Part shown: positions 1 to 8,021 of the stretch, one piece after another
Numbering within the stretch: the first letter of the stretch is position 1
Layout: each line of letters opens with the position of its first letter
NCBI GenBank assembly: GCA_958407555.1
Contig: CATYJC010000009.1
Coordinates: 1 to 27,427, forward strand
DNA: 27,427 bases
Source of the DNA: an uncultured Collinsella sp.
GTDB lineage: Bacteria; Actinomycetota; Coriobacteriia; Coriobacteriales; Coriobacteriaceae
Reading direction: 5' to 3'
Made by a program: the position numbers and the translations under genes
Notes under the pieces: generated by a model
Databases searched by the model: none
What the model saw: the letters and a program-made list of their open reading frames with translations, nothing else
Told to the model about the DNA's origin: nothing

Positions 1-177
1 GGCAAGCCTGTTCTCGACGAACTCGGCGGTCACCACCTCGCCGCTGTCATCACCGAGATCGACCCTGCCGTAGAAGTCAGCGATGAGGGACACGCCGAAC
101 TCCTGCTCATACAGGTAGGTCGTGTACGCGGAGCAGATGTACTCAAGCTCCCCGGTGCCGTCGATGTCGTATTTCAT
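1..177 (-). CDS. Probable tail assembly chaperone (N-terminal part, cut by window edge)
   Basis: Fifty-nine codons are visible from an ATG at 175-177, preceded by an AAGGAAAGG ribosome-binding site; the gene runs off the left edge. The visible part is acidic and reads MKYDIDGTGELEYICSAYTT at its start. I see no diagnostic motif. The call rests on position: in siphophages the gene right after the major tail protein usually encodes the tail assembly chaperone, which binds the tape measure and is often made in a second, frameshifted form. The frameshift site would lie outside the window. It is separated from the major tail gene by two hairpins, which fits lower expression than that gene. Confidence 0.6.
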   Translation of the reverse strand, partial: MKYDIDGTGELEYICSAYTTYLYEQEFGVSLIADFYGRVDLGDDSGEVVTAEFVENRLA

Positions 178-200
178 GCTGTCTACCTTTCCTTGTAGGC

Positions 201-255
201 GTTAAAAGAGACACGCGGGCCTCTCGCCCGCCTACTCGACGAGAGGTCCGCGTGT
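201..255 (-). terminator. Strong hairpin, possible attenuator/terminator
   Basis: A 16-bp stem (arms 211-226 and 240-255, one G-T pair) is followed in minus-strand direction by CTCTTTTAA. It is the second of two hairpins between the major tail gene and the next gene. A plausible role is to reduce read-through into the downstream tail genes. Confidence 0.6.
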
Positions 256-260
256 TTCTT

Positions 261-294
261 TCAAAAGAAAAGGGGCACCCGCAGGTGCCCCTTT
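261..294 (-). terminator. Intrinsic terminator after the major tail gene
   Basis: Perfect 11-bp stem (arms 269-279 and 284-294) with a 4-nt loop, followed in minus-strand direction by TTTTCTTTT. It lies 12 nt past the stop codon of the major tail gene. The stem also ends in TTT on the other strand. Confidence 0.8.
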
Positions 295-305
295 CAGCTG
301 TTTGT

Positions 306-872
306 CTAGGCCGAAGCGGTCGGAAGCAGGACGCTATCGAAGAAGGAGTCGTACTTGGCCTTGTCGGTGGACTTGACGGTGGCCTTGGAAATGCTCTTGG
401 CCTCGCCCTTGACCTGGAGCTGCTTGCCTGCGGCGGAGAAGCTGTAGGTGTCGGTGTCGGGGTCGGTCGTGTCCTCCTTGGTGTTCGCCTCGGTGTTGGG
501 GCGAGACAGCTTGCAGCTGTAGTAGACGCAGCGGCGCTTGTAGGGGTCGCCGTTGACCTCGAACATCAGGGCGAACTCGACGCCGGTGCTGTCCATGTCC
601 TCGAGCAGGAGTCCGCTGTCGTCGATATATCCGAGCAGGTCGATGAGCATCTGCTCCTCGGTGTCGGCAAGCTCAAGCTCGCCGGAGATGCTGGAGGAGT
701 CGACGAAGGTGGCGTAGACGACGTCATCGGCGTAGAACTTGGTCACGTCGCCGTCGTACTCGACGGTGAGCTTCTTAGCGCCGGGTGCCTTGACGGGCAT
801 CTTGTACTGGGACTTCTCGGGGTCCCAGACGGCATAGTGGACGTTCTTGAGTCCGTACTTAACCTTTGCCAT
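306..872 (-). CDS. Major tail protein
   Basis: 188 residues that would polymerise into the tail tube. The sequence resembles the phi13-type siphophage major tail family: a beta-rich N-terminus (KNVHYAVWD, then VKAPGAKKLTVEYDGD), an acidic middle (ADTEEQMLIDLLGY), a Thr/Asp-rich linker and a C-terminal helix (TDKAKYDSFFDSVLL). Length is usual for the family. The ATG at 870-872 follows a GGAAGGGAA site. It lies directly after the tail terminator gene, as in HK97-like late operons, and is followed by two terminator-type hairpins, which fits its expected high expression. Confidence 0.85.
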   Translation of the reverse strand: MAKVKYGLKNVHYAVWDPEKSQYKMPVKAPGAKKLTVEYDGDVTKFYADDVVYATFVDSSSISGELELADTEEQMLIDLLGYIDDSGLLLEDMDSTGVEFALMFEVNGDPYKRRCVYYSCKLSRPNTEANTKEDTTDPDTDTYSFSAAGKQLQVKGEAKSISKATVKSTDKAKYDSFFDSVLLPTASA

Positions 873-875
873 TGG

Positions 876-1343
876 TTAGTTCCCTTCCTTGGTAACTGTG
901 AAGTAATAGGAGACGATTCGCGCGTGCTCCGACTCGGACCAGTCCTCGTACACACGGACGGGTCCGAACGCCCGTTTTAGGGCCATCAGAAGGGCTGTCT
1001 CGACCACCGGGTCGGCTTGCCTCTCGATGAGTTCGACCCGGTACCTCGGCATCGAGTACCAGTTGTCGTCGTCCGCGTACTGCTCTCCGCCGGAGTCGAG
1101 CGAGTAGACGAAGAACGGCGGCTTGACCTTCGACCCCTCCGGGTACGCCTGGTGCGTTCCGGCGAGGCCGGTGGACCTGCACGCCTCGTAGACGAGCCTG
1201 TCGTACGACCCGAACAGCTCGAGAGCCTCTCCGATGTGCGCAGTCGGCTCGACGACCTCGACGTTCGCGCCGATGACGATTCCGCCCTCGGTCTTTCCGA
1301 GCGGTCCGGTCAGTGTCGCGCCGATGACTCCCACGTTGCTCAT
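876..1343 (-). CDS. Tail terminator / tail completion protein
   Basis: 155 residues. I recognise no catalytic motif. Position and size fit the tail terminator family, which caps the tail tube and joins it to the neck: it lies between the gp10-like gene and the major tail gene, with the expected alpha/beta pattern (residues near YRVELIERQADPVVETALL look like a strand followed by a helix). The ATG at 1341-1343 overlaps the upstream stop codon as ATGA, which favours it over the longer frame that extends upstream to 1646. Confidence 0.7.
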   Translation of the reverse strand: MSNVGVIGATLTGPLGKTEGGIVIGANVEVVEPTAHIGEALELFGSYDRLVYEACRSTGLAGTHQAYPEGSKVKPPFFVYSLDSGGEQYADDDNWYSMPRYRVELIERQADPVVETALLMALKRAFGPVRVYEDWSESEHARIVSYYFTVTKEGN

Positions 1344-1723
1344 AGGTCGGCCTCCAGCCTCTGGACGAGCGATTCGTATGCCTTCTGGAAGCCGCGCTCT
1401 GCCGCCGGGGCGACGTGGGGCCTTCCGGGCACGCGGCCGCCGCCGATGGTGGCGTGGCCCTTCTCGAGGAGGTGCGGGAGGCCCGGTTTCGTCGAGTAGA
1501 CGTGCGACTCGGGCTTCTCCTCGGTCCCCTCGACCCTGTAGCGGATCGACTTGCTGTAGTCGCCAGTGCGGACCGGAGCGCCATCGCGCCACGCCTGCTT
1601 TGCCTCCTCGGAGCCGTCCCTTACGGACTCGAGCAGGTCGTCGCACGATACGGCCTTGATGTCTCCGAATATCTCGTCGAGTGCCGATGCGAAGGCGTCG
1701 GCCCCGACAGTCCTGCTAGCCAT
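1340..1723 (-). CDS. HK97 gp10-like neck/tail protein
   Basis: 127 residues with features of the HK97 gp10 family: an N-terminal helical part, a basic APVRTGDYSKSIRYR segment where family members carry 'P-x-x-T-G-x-L-x-x-S', then HLLEKGHATIGGGRVPGRPH with the conserved H..E.G and a Pro-rich turn, and a C-terminal helix. These proteins act in head-to-tail joining. The gene overlaps both neighbours by a few bases, so it is translationally coupled in the late operon. Start ATG at 1721-1723. Confidence 0.85.
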   Translation of the reverse strand: MASRTVGADAFASALDEIFGDIKAVSCDDLLESVRDGSEEAKQAWRDGAPVRTGDYSKSIRYRVEGTEEKPESHVYSTKPGLPHLLEKGHATIGGGRVPGRPHVAPAAERGFQKAYESLVQRLEADL

Positions 1724-2024
1724 TGGAGACGTGCCTCCCCAGCTGTAGCTTCACGAACTCGCCCGAGACTGAGGCGTTCTCGACGTCGTACTGGACTCCG
1801 TCGAACTCGACCTCGCTCTCGCCCGAGTACTCGTCGGCCCTGAGTTGGATGAGGGCGTCGGCGCGGAGGCCGACGTCGAACGACGTGGCCCATAGGTCGC
1901 TGCCGACGGTGAAGCGGTTGCAGTAGCGCATCCTGCGCTCCGGCTGCCCCTGGATCACGTTTCCGGCCTCGTCCTGGACCATGTCGGGCCACGCGAGCAG
2001 GAAGCAGACGTCGTTCCACCTCAT
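1716..2024 (-). CDS. Head-tail adaptor (head closure) protein
   Basis: 102 residues. Position between the gp6-like connector and the gp10-like protein, and the size, match the SPP1 gp16 / HK97 gp7 stopper family that closes the portal channel after packaging. The protein starts MRWNDVCFLLAWPDMVQDEA and ends in a beta-rich stretch (EVEFDGVQYDVENASVSGEFV). The ATG at 2022-2024 overlaps the upstream stop. No motif is diagnostic by itself. Confidence 0.7.
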   Translation of the reverse strand: MRWNDVCFLLAWPDMVQDEAGNVIQGQPERRMRYCNRFTVGSDLWATSFDVGLRADALIQLRADEYSGESEVEFDGVQYDVENASVSGEFVKLQLGRHVSNG

Positions 2025-2305
2025 TTGCCGTCGCCACCGTAGGACGTCGGCGAGTTGAGGATGTCCACGACCGTCTGCCTGTATGCGTCCTCGAAGCGGG
2101 ACGCGTCGCTGTTGTCGTAACCGAACCTCGACTTCGCGAAGAGGACGACCGCCATCTTCGCGAGCGGGTCGGAATCGACGAGGGCCTCTTCGACGCCAAC
2201 GCGGTTAAGGTCGCGCTTGGCCGCCTCGATGAGGCCCTGAATCTCCGTATCGAAGGCATCGGAGGTGACGCGCAGGGCCACCTTGACCTCGTCTAGGAGC
2301 GCCAT
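2021..2305 (-). CDS. Head-tail connector protein (gp6-like)
   Basis: 94 residues, mostly helical. The opening MALLDEVKVALRVTSDAFDT followed by EIQGLIEAAKRDLNRVGV is the typical start of the phage gp6-like connector family (DNA-packaging adaptor below the portal). The segment DPLAKMAVVLFAKSRFGYDN is also typical. It lies just after the major capsid gene in the expected order. Start ATG 2303-2305; ATGA overlap with the next gene. Confidence 0.85.
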   Translation of the reverse strand: MALLDEVKVALRVTSDAFDTEIQGLIEAAKRDLNRVGVEEALVDSDPLAKMAVVLFAKSRFGYDNSDASRFEDAYRQTVVDILNSPTSYGGDGK

Positions 2306-2325
2306 GCCGCGTCACCTCCCATGGG

Positions 2326-3624
2326 CTAAGCCGTCTTCTTGGGGGCGGAGATGACGAGCAGGCCGTTGGTGTCGCCGAGCTTGCCGTCGACGACGGTCTG
2401 CATCTTGAGCTTGGTGACGTTCTTGTCCTCGTCGTTCCAGCGGACAGAGCGCATGCCCATCTGCTGGTTGACGATGTAGTTGGACAGGTCGCCGAACAGG
2501 ATGCAGGGGGTGTCGGCTGCGCCGCCCTTGGCGTCCTCGTAGTTGGGCAGGATGTCCTCGGGGACGATGTTCACGTTCTTGCCCATCAGGCGGTAGGACT
2601 CGCTGTGAGCGCCGTCGAGTCCGTAGTTGACGCGGGCGACCGGCTGGCCGTTGGCGTCGACCATGCCGTCGACGTAGGTGTCCCACGTGGCCTGGGTCAT
2701 GGTCCACTCGCCGCGGCTGCGGTACGGGGCCTTGACCTTCTTGAGGATGTTGGCCCAGCCTGCCCACGTGCCGATGGCCTTCTCGTCGAAGGTCACCTTG
2801 TTGTCGGCGGTGAGTCGGGGGTCCTTGAGGATGCCGAGCGGCATACCGGAGCCGCTGCCGTTCACGCCGGCGGCCTCGAGGGCGCGGACCATGGCCTCTG
2901 CGCACTTCTCGGGGAACTGGCGCTGGAACATGTCCATGGTGGTCACCTGGGACAGGAAGCTCTGAGCGACCTTGACCTCGAGCATGTAGTAGAGGAAGGA
3001 GATGCGGCTGGGGTCGGTTGCCTTCTGGGTGTCGGAGGGCTTGGCCTCGGTGACCCAGCTGGCGGTGGGCAGGTAGTCCCAGATGTTGATCTCAAGGCCG
3101 CCCTGGACGTTCATCTTGGTGAACTTGGGCCAGATGGTGCCGTACTCGGACATCTTCTGGATGATGGTGTTCGAGAGGGTGGTCGGGATGAAGTGCGGGA
3201 CGTCGGAGGTCTGCGTGAAGGCGTCGGCGCGGACGTTCTCGGGGACCATGCCGCGGGTCACGAGGCCGTCGGGGTACTCGATGCCGCGGACGGTGTAGTC
3301 GTAGAAGGCGCGGTTGTAGTCCTCGGTGTCGAACGGGTCCTCGTTGCGGGTGACGGAGACGTCGGGGTTGGCGGTCTGAGCGCCGCCGGTGACGAGTGCG
3401 CCGGCACCGTTGGCGACGGCGGCGACACGGGAGGAGCGGAGGGCGTTGGCCTGGTTGCGGCGCTCGACCTCCTCCTGGATGAGGCGGACCTCCTCGTTGA
3501 GGACGTCCATGCCGACGGTGCTGTCGGCGTTGTCGAGTTCGGCGACTACCTCGGCGCGGCGGTGCTCGAGGGAGGCGTCATCGAGGGCGCGGTACTGGGC
3601 CGCGTCCATGGGGATGAACTCCAT
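2326..3624 (-). CDS. Major capsid protein, HK97 fold
   Basis: 432 residues. Residues about 1-110 form a charged, coiled-coil-like delta/scaffold domain (LDNADSTVGMDVLNEEVRLI, IQEEVERRNQA) that the protease encoded next door should remove. The remainder reads as an HK97 capsid: VTRGMVPENVRADAFTQTSD, IPTTLSNTIIQKMSEYGTIW, a LEAAGVNGSGSGMPLGILKD stretch typical of the A-domain, and a C-terminal LVISAPKKTA. The ATG at 3622-3624 has an AAAGGAAC site 8 nt upstream. A second Met five residues later is possible but has worse spacing. Confidence 0.93.
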   Translation of the reverse strand: MEFIPMDAAQYRALDDASLEHRRAEVVAELDNADSTVGMDVLNEEVRLIQEEVERRNQANALRSSRVAAVANGAGALVTGGAQTANPDVSVTRNEDPFDTEDYNRAFYDYTVRGIEYPDGLVTRGMVPENVRADAFTQTSDVPHFIPTTLSNTIIQKMSEYGTIWPKFTKMNVQGGLEINIWDYLPTASWVTEAKPSDTQKATDPSRISFLYYMLEVKVAQSFLSQVTTMDMFQRQFPEKCAEAMVRALEAAGVNGSGSGMPLGILKDPRLTADNKVTFDEKAIGTWAGWANILKKVKAPYRSRGEWTMTQATWDTYVDGMVDANGQPVARVNYGLDGAHSESYRLMGKNVNIVPEDILPNYEDAKGGAADTPCILFGDLSNYIVNQQMGMRSVRWNDEDKNVTKLKMQTVVDGKLGDTNGLLVISAPKKTA

Positions 3625-3640
3625 TTTCTTGTTCCTTTCG

Positions 3641-4246
3641 TTAGAGCAAACGTAGCTTGAGCGCGGCCGCCTGACGCTGCCTGCGCTCGTTCTCGCGGCG
3701 CACCAACTCCTGGTGCTCCTGCTCGATCACTCCGTCGAGGTAGGAACGCGCGTGAATGTCTGTGTCTTGGTCGGCCGGGATGGATACGGCGGATACGTCG
3801 AACACCTTCTCGACCTTGGTGATGTAGCTGGTGCGGGTTTCCTCGTCCCACTCCCAGCCGTCGGGGGCAACGTTGAAGCCCCAGCTCATCTTGTCGATGA
3901 GCCCGTTGCTGATGGCCTCGTACAGGTCGCGTCCGGCCTGCGATCCGCTTAGGTCGGCACGGACGAACAGGCCGTGCTCGTCGGTGGTAAGCTCAAGCGT
4001 GCCGTTCTTGAGTCGCGCCAGCGTCTGGCCGCAGTGGTTGAGCTGGAAGATGACATCCGACATGTCGGCACCGGCCATTGCCGTGGAGCGGATGCACTCC
4101 TTCGCGCGCCTGAAGTCGTACGGGACGTCGAAGGTGGTCGCGTAGCCCTCGACCGTGTACGCGCTCCTGCGGTCCTCTGTTTCCGCGACCGCATGGAAGT
4201 TGCCAGCGAAGCTGCGGTACTCGCGCTGGTCGGGTTTGTAGGGCAT
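3641..4246 (-). CDS. Prohead maturation protease (HK97 family)
   Basis: 201 residues, serine protease of the HK97 prohead type that cleaves the capsid delta domain. Visible elements: N-terminal strand AYTVEGYATTFDVPY, catalytic His at about residue 71 (FQLNHCGQTLARLKNGT), catalytic Ser at about 121 in DKMSWGFNV, and VEKVFDVSAVSIPADQDT at 145-162. It lies between portal and capsid genes. The ATG overlaps the portal stop as ATGA. Confidence 0.93.
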   Translation of the reverse strand: MPYKPDQREYRSFAGNFHAVAETEDRRSAYTVEGYATTFDVPYDFRRAKECIRSTAMAGADMSDVIFQLNHCGQTLARLKNGTLELTTDEHGLFVRADLSGSQAGRDLYEAISNGLIDKMSWGFNVAPDGWEWDEETRTSYITKVEKVFDVSAVSIPADQDTDIHARSYLDGVIEQEHQELVRRENERRQRQAAALKLRLL

Positions 4247-5538
4247 CAGTCGTCCTCCTCCTTCTTTCCCTTGGTGTCGACGTCGTTGTAGATGGCGTCG
4301 TCGCCCTCGAGGTCAAGCTCGCCCTCGCCGTAGCTGTTGCCCTTCGGGCGTGCCACGAGCGGGGTCTTTCCGCCCGTCTGCACTTGGACGTTTCCGTCGG
4401 CGTCGAACACGACGTACTCGCCGCGCTCGATGAAGACGTCGCCTCCCGGCACGGGCGGCAGCTGTAGGACCTCGCGCGACTCGTTGATGGTCATGACGCG
4501 GCGGTCGAGCATGTCTCGGATCATGTTTCGCTTGGATGCGTTGGTTGCGTACTCCAGCCTGTTCGCGCTGAAGCAGATGCCGTTGCCGTGGCGGCGCTCG
4601 ATGGGCGTGAACAGCATCTGGCTGAGGCCCTCTCCAAGCTGGACCGCGAACGGCTCAATCTGGCTCTCGTAGAACGCGCCGAACGTCTCCTCGGAGTACT
4701 TGGACTGGATGATGTCCTCGTTGATTCCGAAATAGTTGTAGACGTTCGTCTCGATGCGCTCCATCTCGCCGGAGTCGATGGTGTAGTTCTGAGGCTCCAC
4801 CTGCTTGATGTTCTCGAAGGTGTTGTCGTAGAGCATCAGGCCCGAGGTGTTCTTGGAGCTTAGGTTCGTCTCAGAGAACTCTTTTCGCTTCCTGTCGAGG
4901 TCCTCCGGCCTGACGGAGCCGTTGATAGCGCCGATGAACTGAATCTTGGCGGAGTTCTTGATTGCGACCTCCTGCGCCTGCTCCTGGTAATCCATGAGCG
5001 CGAGCGTCGAGTTCAGCGCGTCGTTGGCGCTGCCGAAGAAGTCGCTCTCGTACTGGAAGCGTGTCAGCAGGCACACGTACCTGAGTTCGATTGCCATCGT
5101 GTCGCCGGAGTCGAGGTAGAACCTAATCCAAGGCTCGCCGGCGTACTCGACGACCTCGGCGTGTGCGAACTTCAGCGGGAACAGGCCCGTGATGTTGCCG
5201 CCAGTGTCGAGCGACGGGACGACCGCCGCCGTGTTGTCGTTGAGCATGATGGTCATGAGGCGGGCCAACATCTTAGGCCAGCTCATGTACTGGTTGGGGG
5301 CGGTCAGGATCATGCGCTTGATGCGCGGTTTGGAGTCACCAAGCACCTCGGGCTTGAGTTTCGACGCGAACATGGCGCTCTTCTCGATTGCTGAGCGCGT
5401 GAGGGCCTTCTCGTAGAGCTGTCCGCCCCACGTGGAGAAAGCCGGTGCGTATTCGGTTAGCGTCTTGAACTCTGGCGCGAGCACGACCTTGGAGGCCTGC
5501 TGTGCGTGCTTGGGACGGAAAATATCTAGAAGTCCCAT
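4246..5538 (-). CDS. Portal protein (HK97 family)
   Basis: 430 residues, normal length for an HK97-type portal, the dodecameric ring through which DNA enters and leaves the head. Typical segments: SAIEKSAMFASKLKPEVLGD near the N-terminus, AKIQFIGAINGSVRPEDLDR in the middle, the NYFGINEDIIQSKYSEETFG stretch, and MTINESREVLQLPPVPGGD near the C-terminus. The tail is acidic. Start ATG 5536-5538. Confidence 0.95.
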   Translation of the reverse strand: MGLLDIFRPKHAQQASKVVLAPEFKTLTEYAPAFSTWGGQLYEKALTRSAIEKSAMFASKLKPEVLGDSKPRIKRMILTAPNQYMSWPKMLARLMTIMLNDNTAAVVPSLDTGGNITGLFPLKFAHAEVVEYAGEPWIRFYLDSGDTMAIELRYVCLLTRFQYESDFFGSANDALNSTLALMDYQEQAQEVAIKNSAKIQFIGAINGSVRPEDLDRKRKEFSETNLSSKNTSGLMLYDNTFENIKQVEPQNYTIDSGEMERIETNVYNYFGINEDIIQSKYSEETFGAFYESQIEPFAVQLGEGLSQMLFTPIERRHGNGICFSANRLEYATNASKRNMIRDMLDRRVMTINESREVLQLPPVPGGDVFIERGEYVVFDADGNVQVQTGGKTPLVARPKGNSYGEGELDLEGDDAIYNDVDTKGKKEEDD

Positions 5539-5577
5539 GACCCAAATGTAAGGCAGCGACGCCGGCAGTCAAGACGA

Positions 5578-5615
5578 AGGTTCCTTCGCCGAAGAAACCT
5601 GCGGCGAAGGAACCT
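5578..5615 (-). other. 14-bp perfect hairpin between terL and portal genes
   Basis: Arms 5578-5591 and 5602-5615 pair perfectly over 14 bp with a 10-nt loop. It starts 5 nt past the terminase stop codon. There is no U-tract in the minus-strand direction, so it is not a standard terminator. It may protect or process mRNA, or partly reduce transcription. Confidence 0.6.
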
Positions 5616-5619
5616 GCTG

Positions 5620-7353
5620 CTACATGGACGCCTCGTAGTCCTCCCAGTGCCGCTTGAGGCACACGTAGGCGCAAATCTCGGCGGCCCACCCGTCGATGCG
5701 GCCGGACGAGCCGTTGGCCTTGACGGGCTTGATGTTGTCGTTGGTGTCCGTGATTATGCCGACGTTCATGCGGCACCACTGGTTGACGGGGTTATTGTTG
5801 TCGACGATGCCCTTGCGGTCGTAGACGGTCCTTATCTCCTTCATGGGGATGGACAGGGTCTGCGGGCCGAATCGGACCTCCTCGCTGCGCTTCTTGCCGA
5901 CGAACTGGCGGGCCATGTCCTTCCACGAGTCGTCCTGAAGGTGCCACGGGTCGTATCCCATGGCGAACGGGTAGACGTTGAACTCGTCCCTGAGCTGCTG
6001 CATCCACTCGAACACGACTCGGTGGTCGATGGTGTTTCCGGGCACCACGCGCACCAGCCCGGCGTCAATCCACCTGTCGTACGGCACGTTGTCGCGGTTC
6101 TTGCGCAGGCCGCTCTTGCGGTGGTGCTCGAGCTGCGACTCCGGTATCCAGTACATAGACATCTCGTAGATTTTGGGGTCGTCCGGCCTCATCATGAGCG
6201 CCTGGGCGCTGGTGAGGTCGATGGTGTCAGACGCGTCGTAGCCGACGATGCAGTAGCGGAAGCCCATGTCCTTCCAGTCGAACTCCTCGCGGTTAACGGC
6301 CTGCTCGAACGTGAGCCATGCCGACGCGCGGTTCTCCGGCATGTTGAAGTCCTTGGTCAGGACCGTCGGAAGGTAGCTCGGGTCGTTCTTGGCCTTCTGC
6401 ACCTGGGCGCGGAGGTATTCGACCTTCTTGACCGTGCCGAGGCCAGGGTTGGCCTTGACCCAGCACGACTCGTCGGTCCACTCCGCGCGGCTGTCCAGCT
6501 CGTAGACGAACGGTAGGAAGTGGTCGTCCTCGAACTGCCCGTCAAGCCAGCGCGACGCGTAGTCGTACTGGTCGTCGAACAGGTTGTCTCGGTTGAAGCC
6601 GTTGGTCGTCAGCTCGAGAATCATCGGCTGGTCGCGTGCGGCGGTGGCCTGCTTGACGAGGTCGAACAGGTCGCGGTTCACGATGGCGTGAAGCTCGTCG
6701 ACCACGGCGCAGTGTACGTTCAGGCCGTCGAGCGAGCGCGTCTGTGACGACAGCGGCGTGTAGTATCCGCGGTTCGAGTCGAAGATGAGTCCATCCTGGT
6801 GTCGCGACGGGATGATGCCCTTGTGCAGGCGCTTGTTGAGCGCAGGCGACTGCGAAACCATCGACAGCATCGCGCCGTACATGAGGGACGCCTGGTCCTT
6901 GTTCGTGGCGACGGAGTAGAGCTGCGGGGCAAACTCCCCGTCCTTCGTCATGAGGTACAGCGAGATTGCCGCGCCAAGCTCGGTCTTCCCGTTCTTACGC
7001 GCGATGATGAGCAGGACCTCGGTGAACTGCCTCATGCCGAGTTCGTCGACGAAGCCGAACGCAGTCTCGATGAAGGCAAGCTCGTAGTCCTCGAGGACGA
7101 GATGCTTTCCGACCTTGCCCTGCGAGATGAAGATGAACCTCTCGATGAACTTGACGGGCCTCAGCGCCTTCTCGGCATCGTAGTGCCAGCACTTGTACCC
7201 GTCGTCGAAGCGGTCGATCAACTTCTTGGCGAGCTTGACGACCTTCTGGCTCGTCGTTATCTTGCCGTCGATGACGTCCTGGAAATACCTCTTTGCCTCG
7301 AGTCCGTCGCGCTCGGGAGGCACGTACCCGCCGGAGGGCTTCCTAGAGTTCAT
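5620..7353 (-). CDS. terL: Terminase large subunit
   Basis: 577 residues, normal length. The ATPase half carries a variant Walker A, ARKNGKT (residues 118-124), and a Walker B, CAVVDE (215-220), followed by LHAIVNRDLF. The nuclease half begins near VGYDASDTIDLTSA, whose aspartate is a likely metal ligand, and includes MGYDPWH. This is the Terminase_1 type usual in HK97-like phages. It translocates DNA into the prohead and cuts it. The ATG at 7351-7353 overlaps the small-subunit gene by 11 nt. Confidence 0.96.
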   Translation of the reverse strand: MNSRKPSGGYVPPERDGLEAKRYFQDVIDGKITTSQKVVKLAKKLIDRFDDGYKCWHYDAEKALRPVKFIERFIFISQGKVGKHLVLEDYELAFIETAFGFVDELGMRQFTEVLLIIARKNGKTELGAAISLYLMTKDGEFAPQLYSVATNKDQASLMYGAMLSMVSQSPALNKRLHKGIIPSRHQDGLIFDSNRGYYTPLSSQTRSLDGLNVHCAVVDELHAIVNRDLFDLVKQATAARDQPMILELTTNGFNRDNLFDDQYDYASRWLDGQFEDDHFLPFVYELDSRAEWTDESCWVKANPGLGTVKKVEYLRAQVQKAKNDPSYLPTVLTKDFNMPENRASAWLTFEQAVNREEFDWKDMGFRYCIVGYDASDTIDLTSAQALMMRPDDPKIYEMSMYWIPESQLEHHRKSGLRKNRDNVPYDRWIDAGLVRVVPGNTIDHRVVFEWMQQLRDEFNVYPFAMGYDPWHLQDDSWKDMARQFVGKKRSEEVRFGPQTLSIPMKEIRTVYDRKGIVDNNNPVNQWCRMNVGIITDTNDNIKPVKANGSSGRIDGWAAEICAYVCLKRHWEDYEASM

Positions 7354-7699
7354 CGAAGCCGTCGTCCTCGGGGACCTCGCGCTCGTTGTCCTTGCAGAAC
7401 TTCTTGATTGCCGACGCGACCGCGATGGTCTTGGTCACGAGGCGCTGGTACGCGATGAAGTACTTTGACTCCTCCTTGACCTCGTGGCGGTTGCCGGAGC
7501 CTCCGCGCTCCGTGACCTCGACGATGCCGTAGGTGTCGACCATCGCCTTAAGCTCGTCCATCTGGTCGAGCATCCACACGTACTCCTCGAGCATGTCCTT
7601 CGCGAGCGCGAGGTTGAGGCCGTCGAGGTTGCTGATGAGCGCCGCAAGCTCCTCGACGCGCCCGTCCTTCTTCTTAGTCAAGCGGAACCGCCCTTCCAT
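7343..7699 (-). CDS. terS: Terminase small subunit (P27-like)
   Basis: 118 residues, mostly helical, placed immediately upstream of the large subunit. Helices such as VEELAALISNLDGLNLALA and EEYVWMLDQMDELKAMVDTY, and a basic/acidic C-terminal part ending EREVPEDDGFDEL, fit the P27-type small terminases. These recognise phage DNA and load the large subunit. The gene overlaps both its neighbours (26 nt with the HNH gene). Assignment is mainly from position and helical layout. Confidence 0.75.
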   Translation of the reverse strand: MEGRFRLTKKKDGRVEELAALISNLDGLNLALAKDMLEEYVWMLDQMDELKAMVDTYGIVEVTERGGSGNRHEVKEESKYFIAYQRLVTKTIAVASAIKKFCKDNEREVPEDDGFDEL

Positions 7700-8021
7700 C
7701 TGGTCCGAAGGCCATGCGAGGCCTGTAGTCGTCTGGGTAGTGAATCTCTGCGTGGCAGTCGCGGCACACGCGCATGAGGTTCGACTGGTCCAGCGAGATG
7801 CGCGAGTCCGTGATGTTCTCGGGCGTCAGGTAGACCTTGTGGTGGACTATCTCGGCCGGGACGAGCCTGCCGGTAGTCTCGAAGCACCTCTGGCACATCC
7901 CGGACGGACACACGGCACCGGACGGGTACGTGATGGTGCGCTCCATGGCGAGTTTCCTCGCCCTCTCCCAGCCTTTCGACTTGTAGAAGCGCCTAGCGAA
8001 CTCCCTAGCCAGGGGAATCAC
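7674..8021 (-). CDS. HNH endonuclease
   Basis: 115 residues with a complete HNH beta-beta-alpha metal finger: zinc knuckle Cys (about residues 43 and 46), AEIVHHKVYLTPENI (about 56-70), an Asn at 81, and CRDCHAEIHY (86-95). HNH genes directly upstream of terS are common in HK97-like cos phages and stimulate terminase cleavage. The likely start is GTG at 8019-8021. It is the first gene of the late operon, so the late promoter should lie upstream, in 8022-8200. Confidence 0.9.
   Translation of the reverse strand: MIPLAREFARRFYKSKGWERARKLAMERTITYPSGAVCPSGMCQRCFETTGRLVPAEIVHHKVYLTPENITDSRISLDQSNLMRVCRDCHAEIHYPDDYRPRMAFGPDGRAVPLD

Noticed and set aside
252..980. Long plus-strand frame of 242 codons over the major tail gene
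   Set aside because: Antisense shadow of a recognised structural gene in high-GC DNA; composition is Val/Leu/Gly-rich without domain signature and it runs through a terminator.
2605..3660. Plus-strand frame of 351 codons opposite the major capsid gene
   Set aside because: Typical antisense frame caused by codon-position GC bias; repetitive Gly/Val/Asp composition, no motif.
5647..6516. Plus-strand frame of 289 codons opposite the large terminase
   Set aside because: Shadow of terL; no ribosome-binding site and no recognisable domain.
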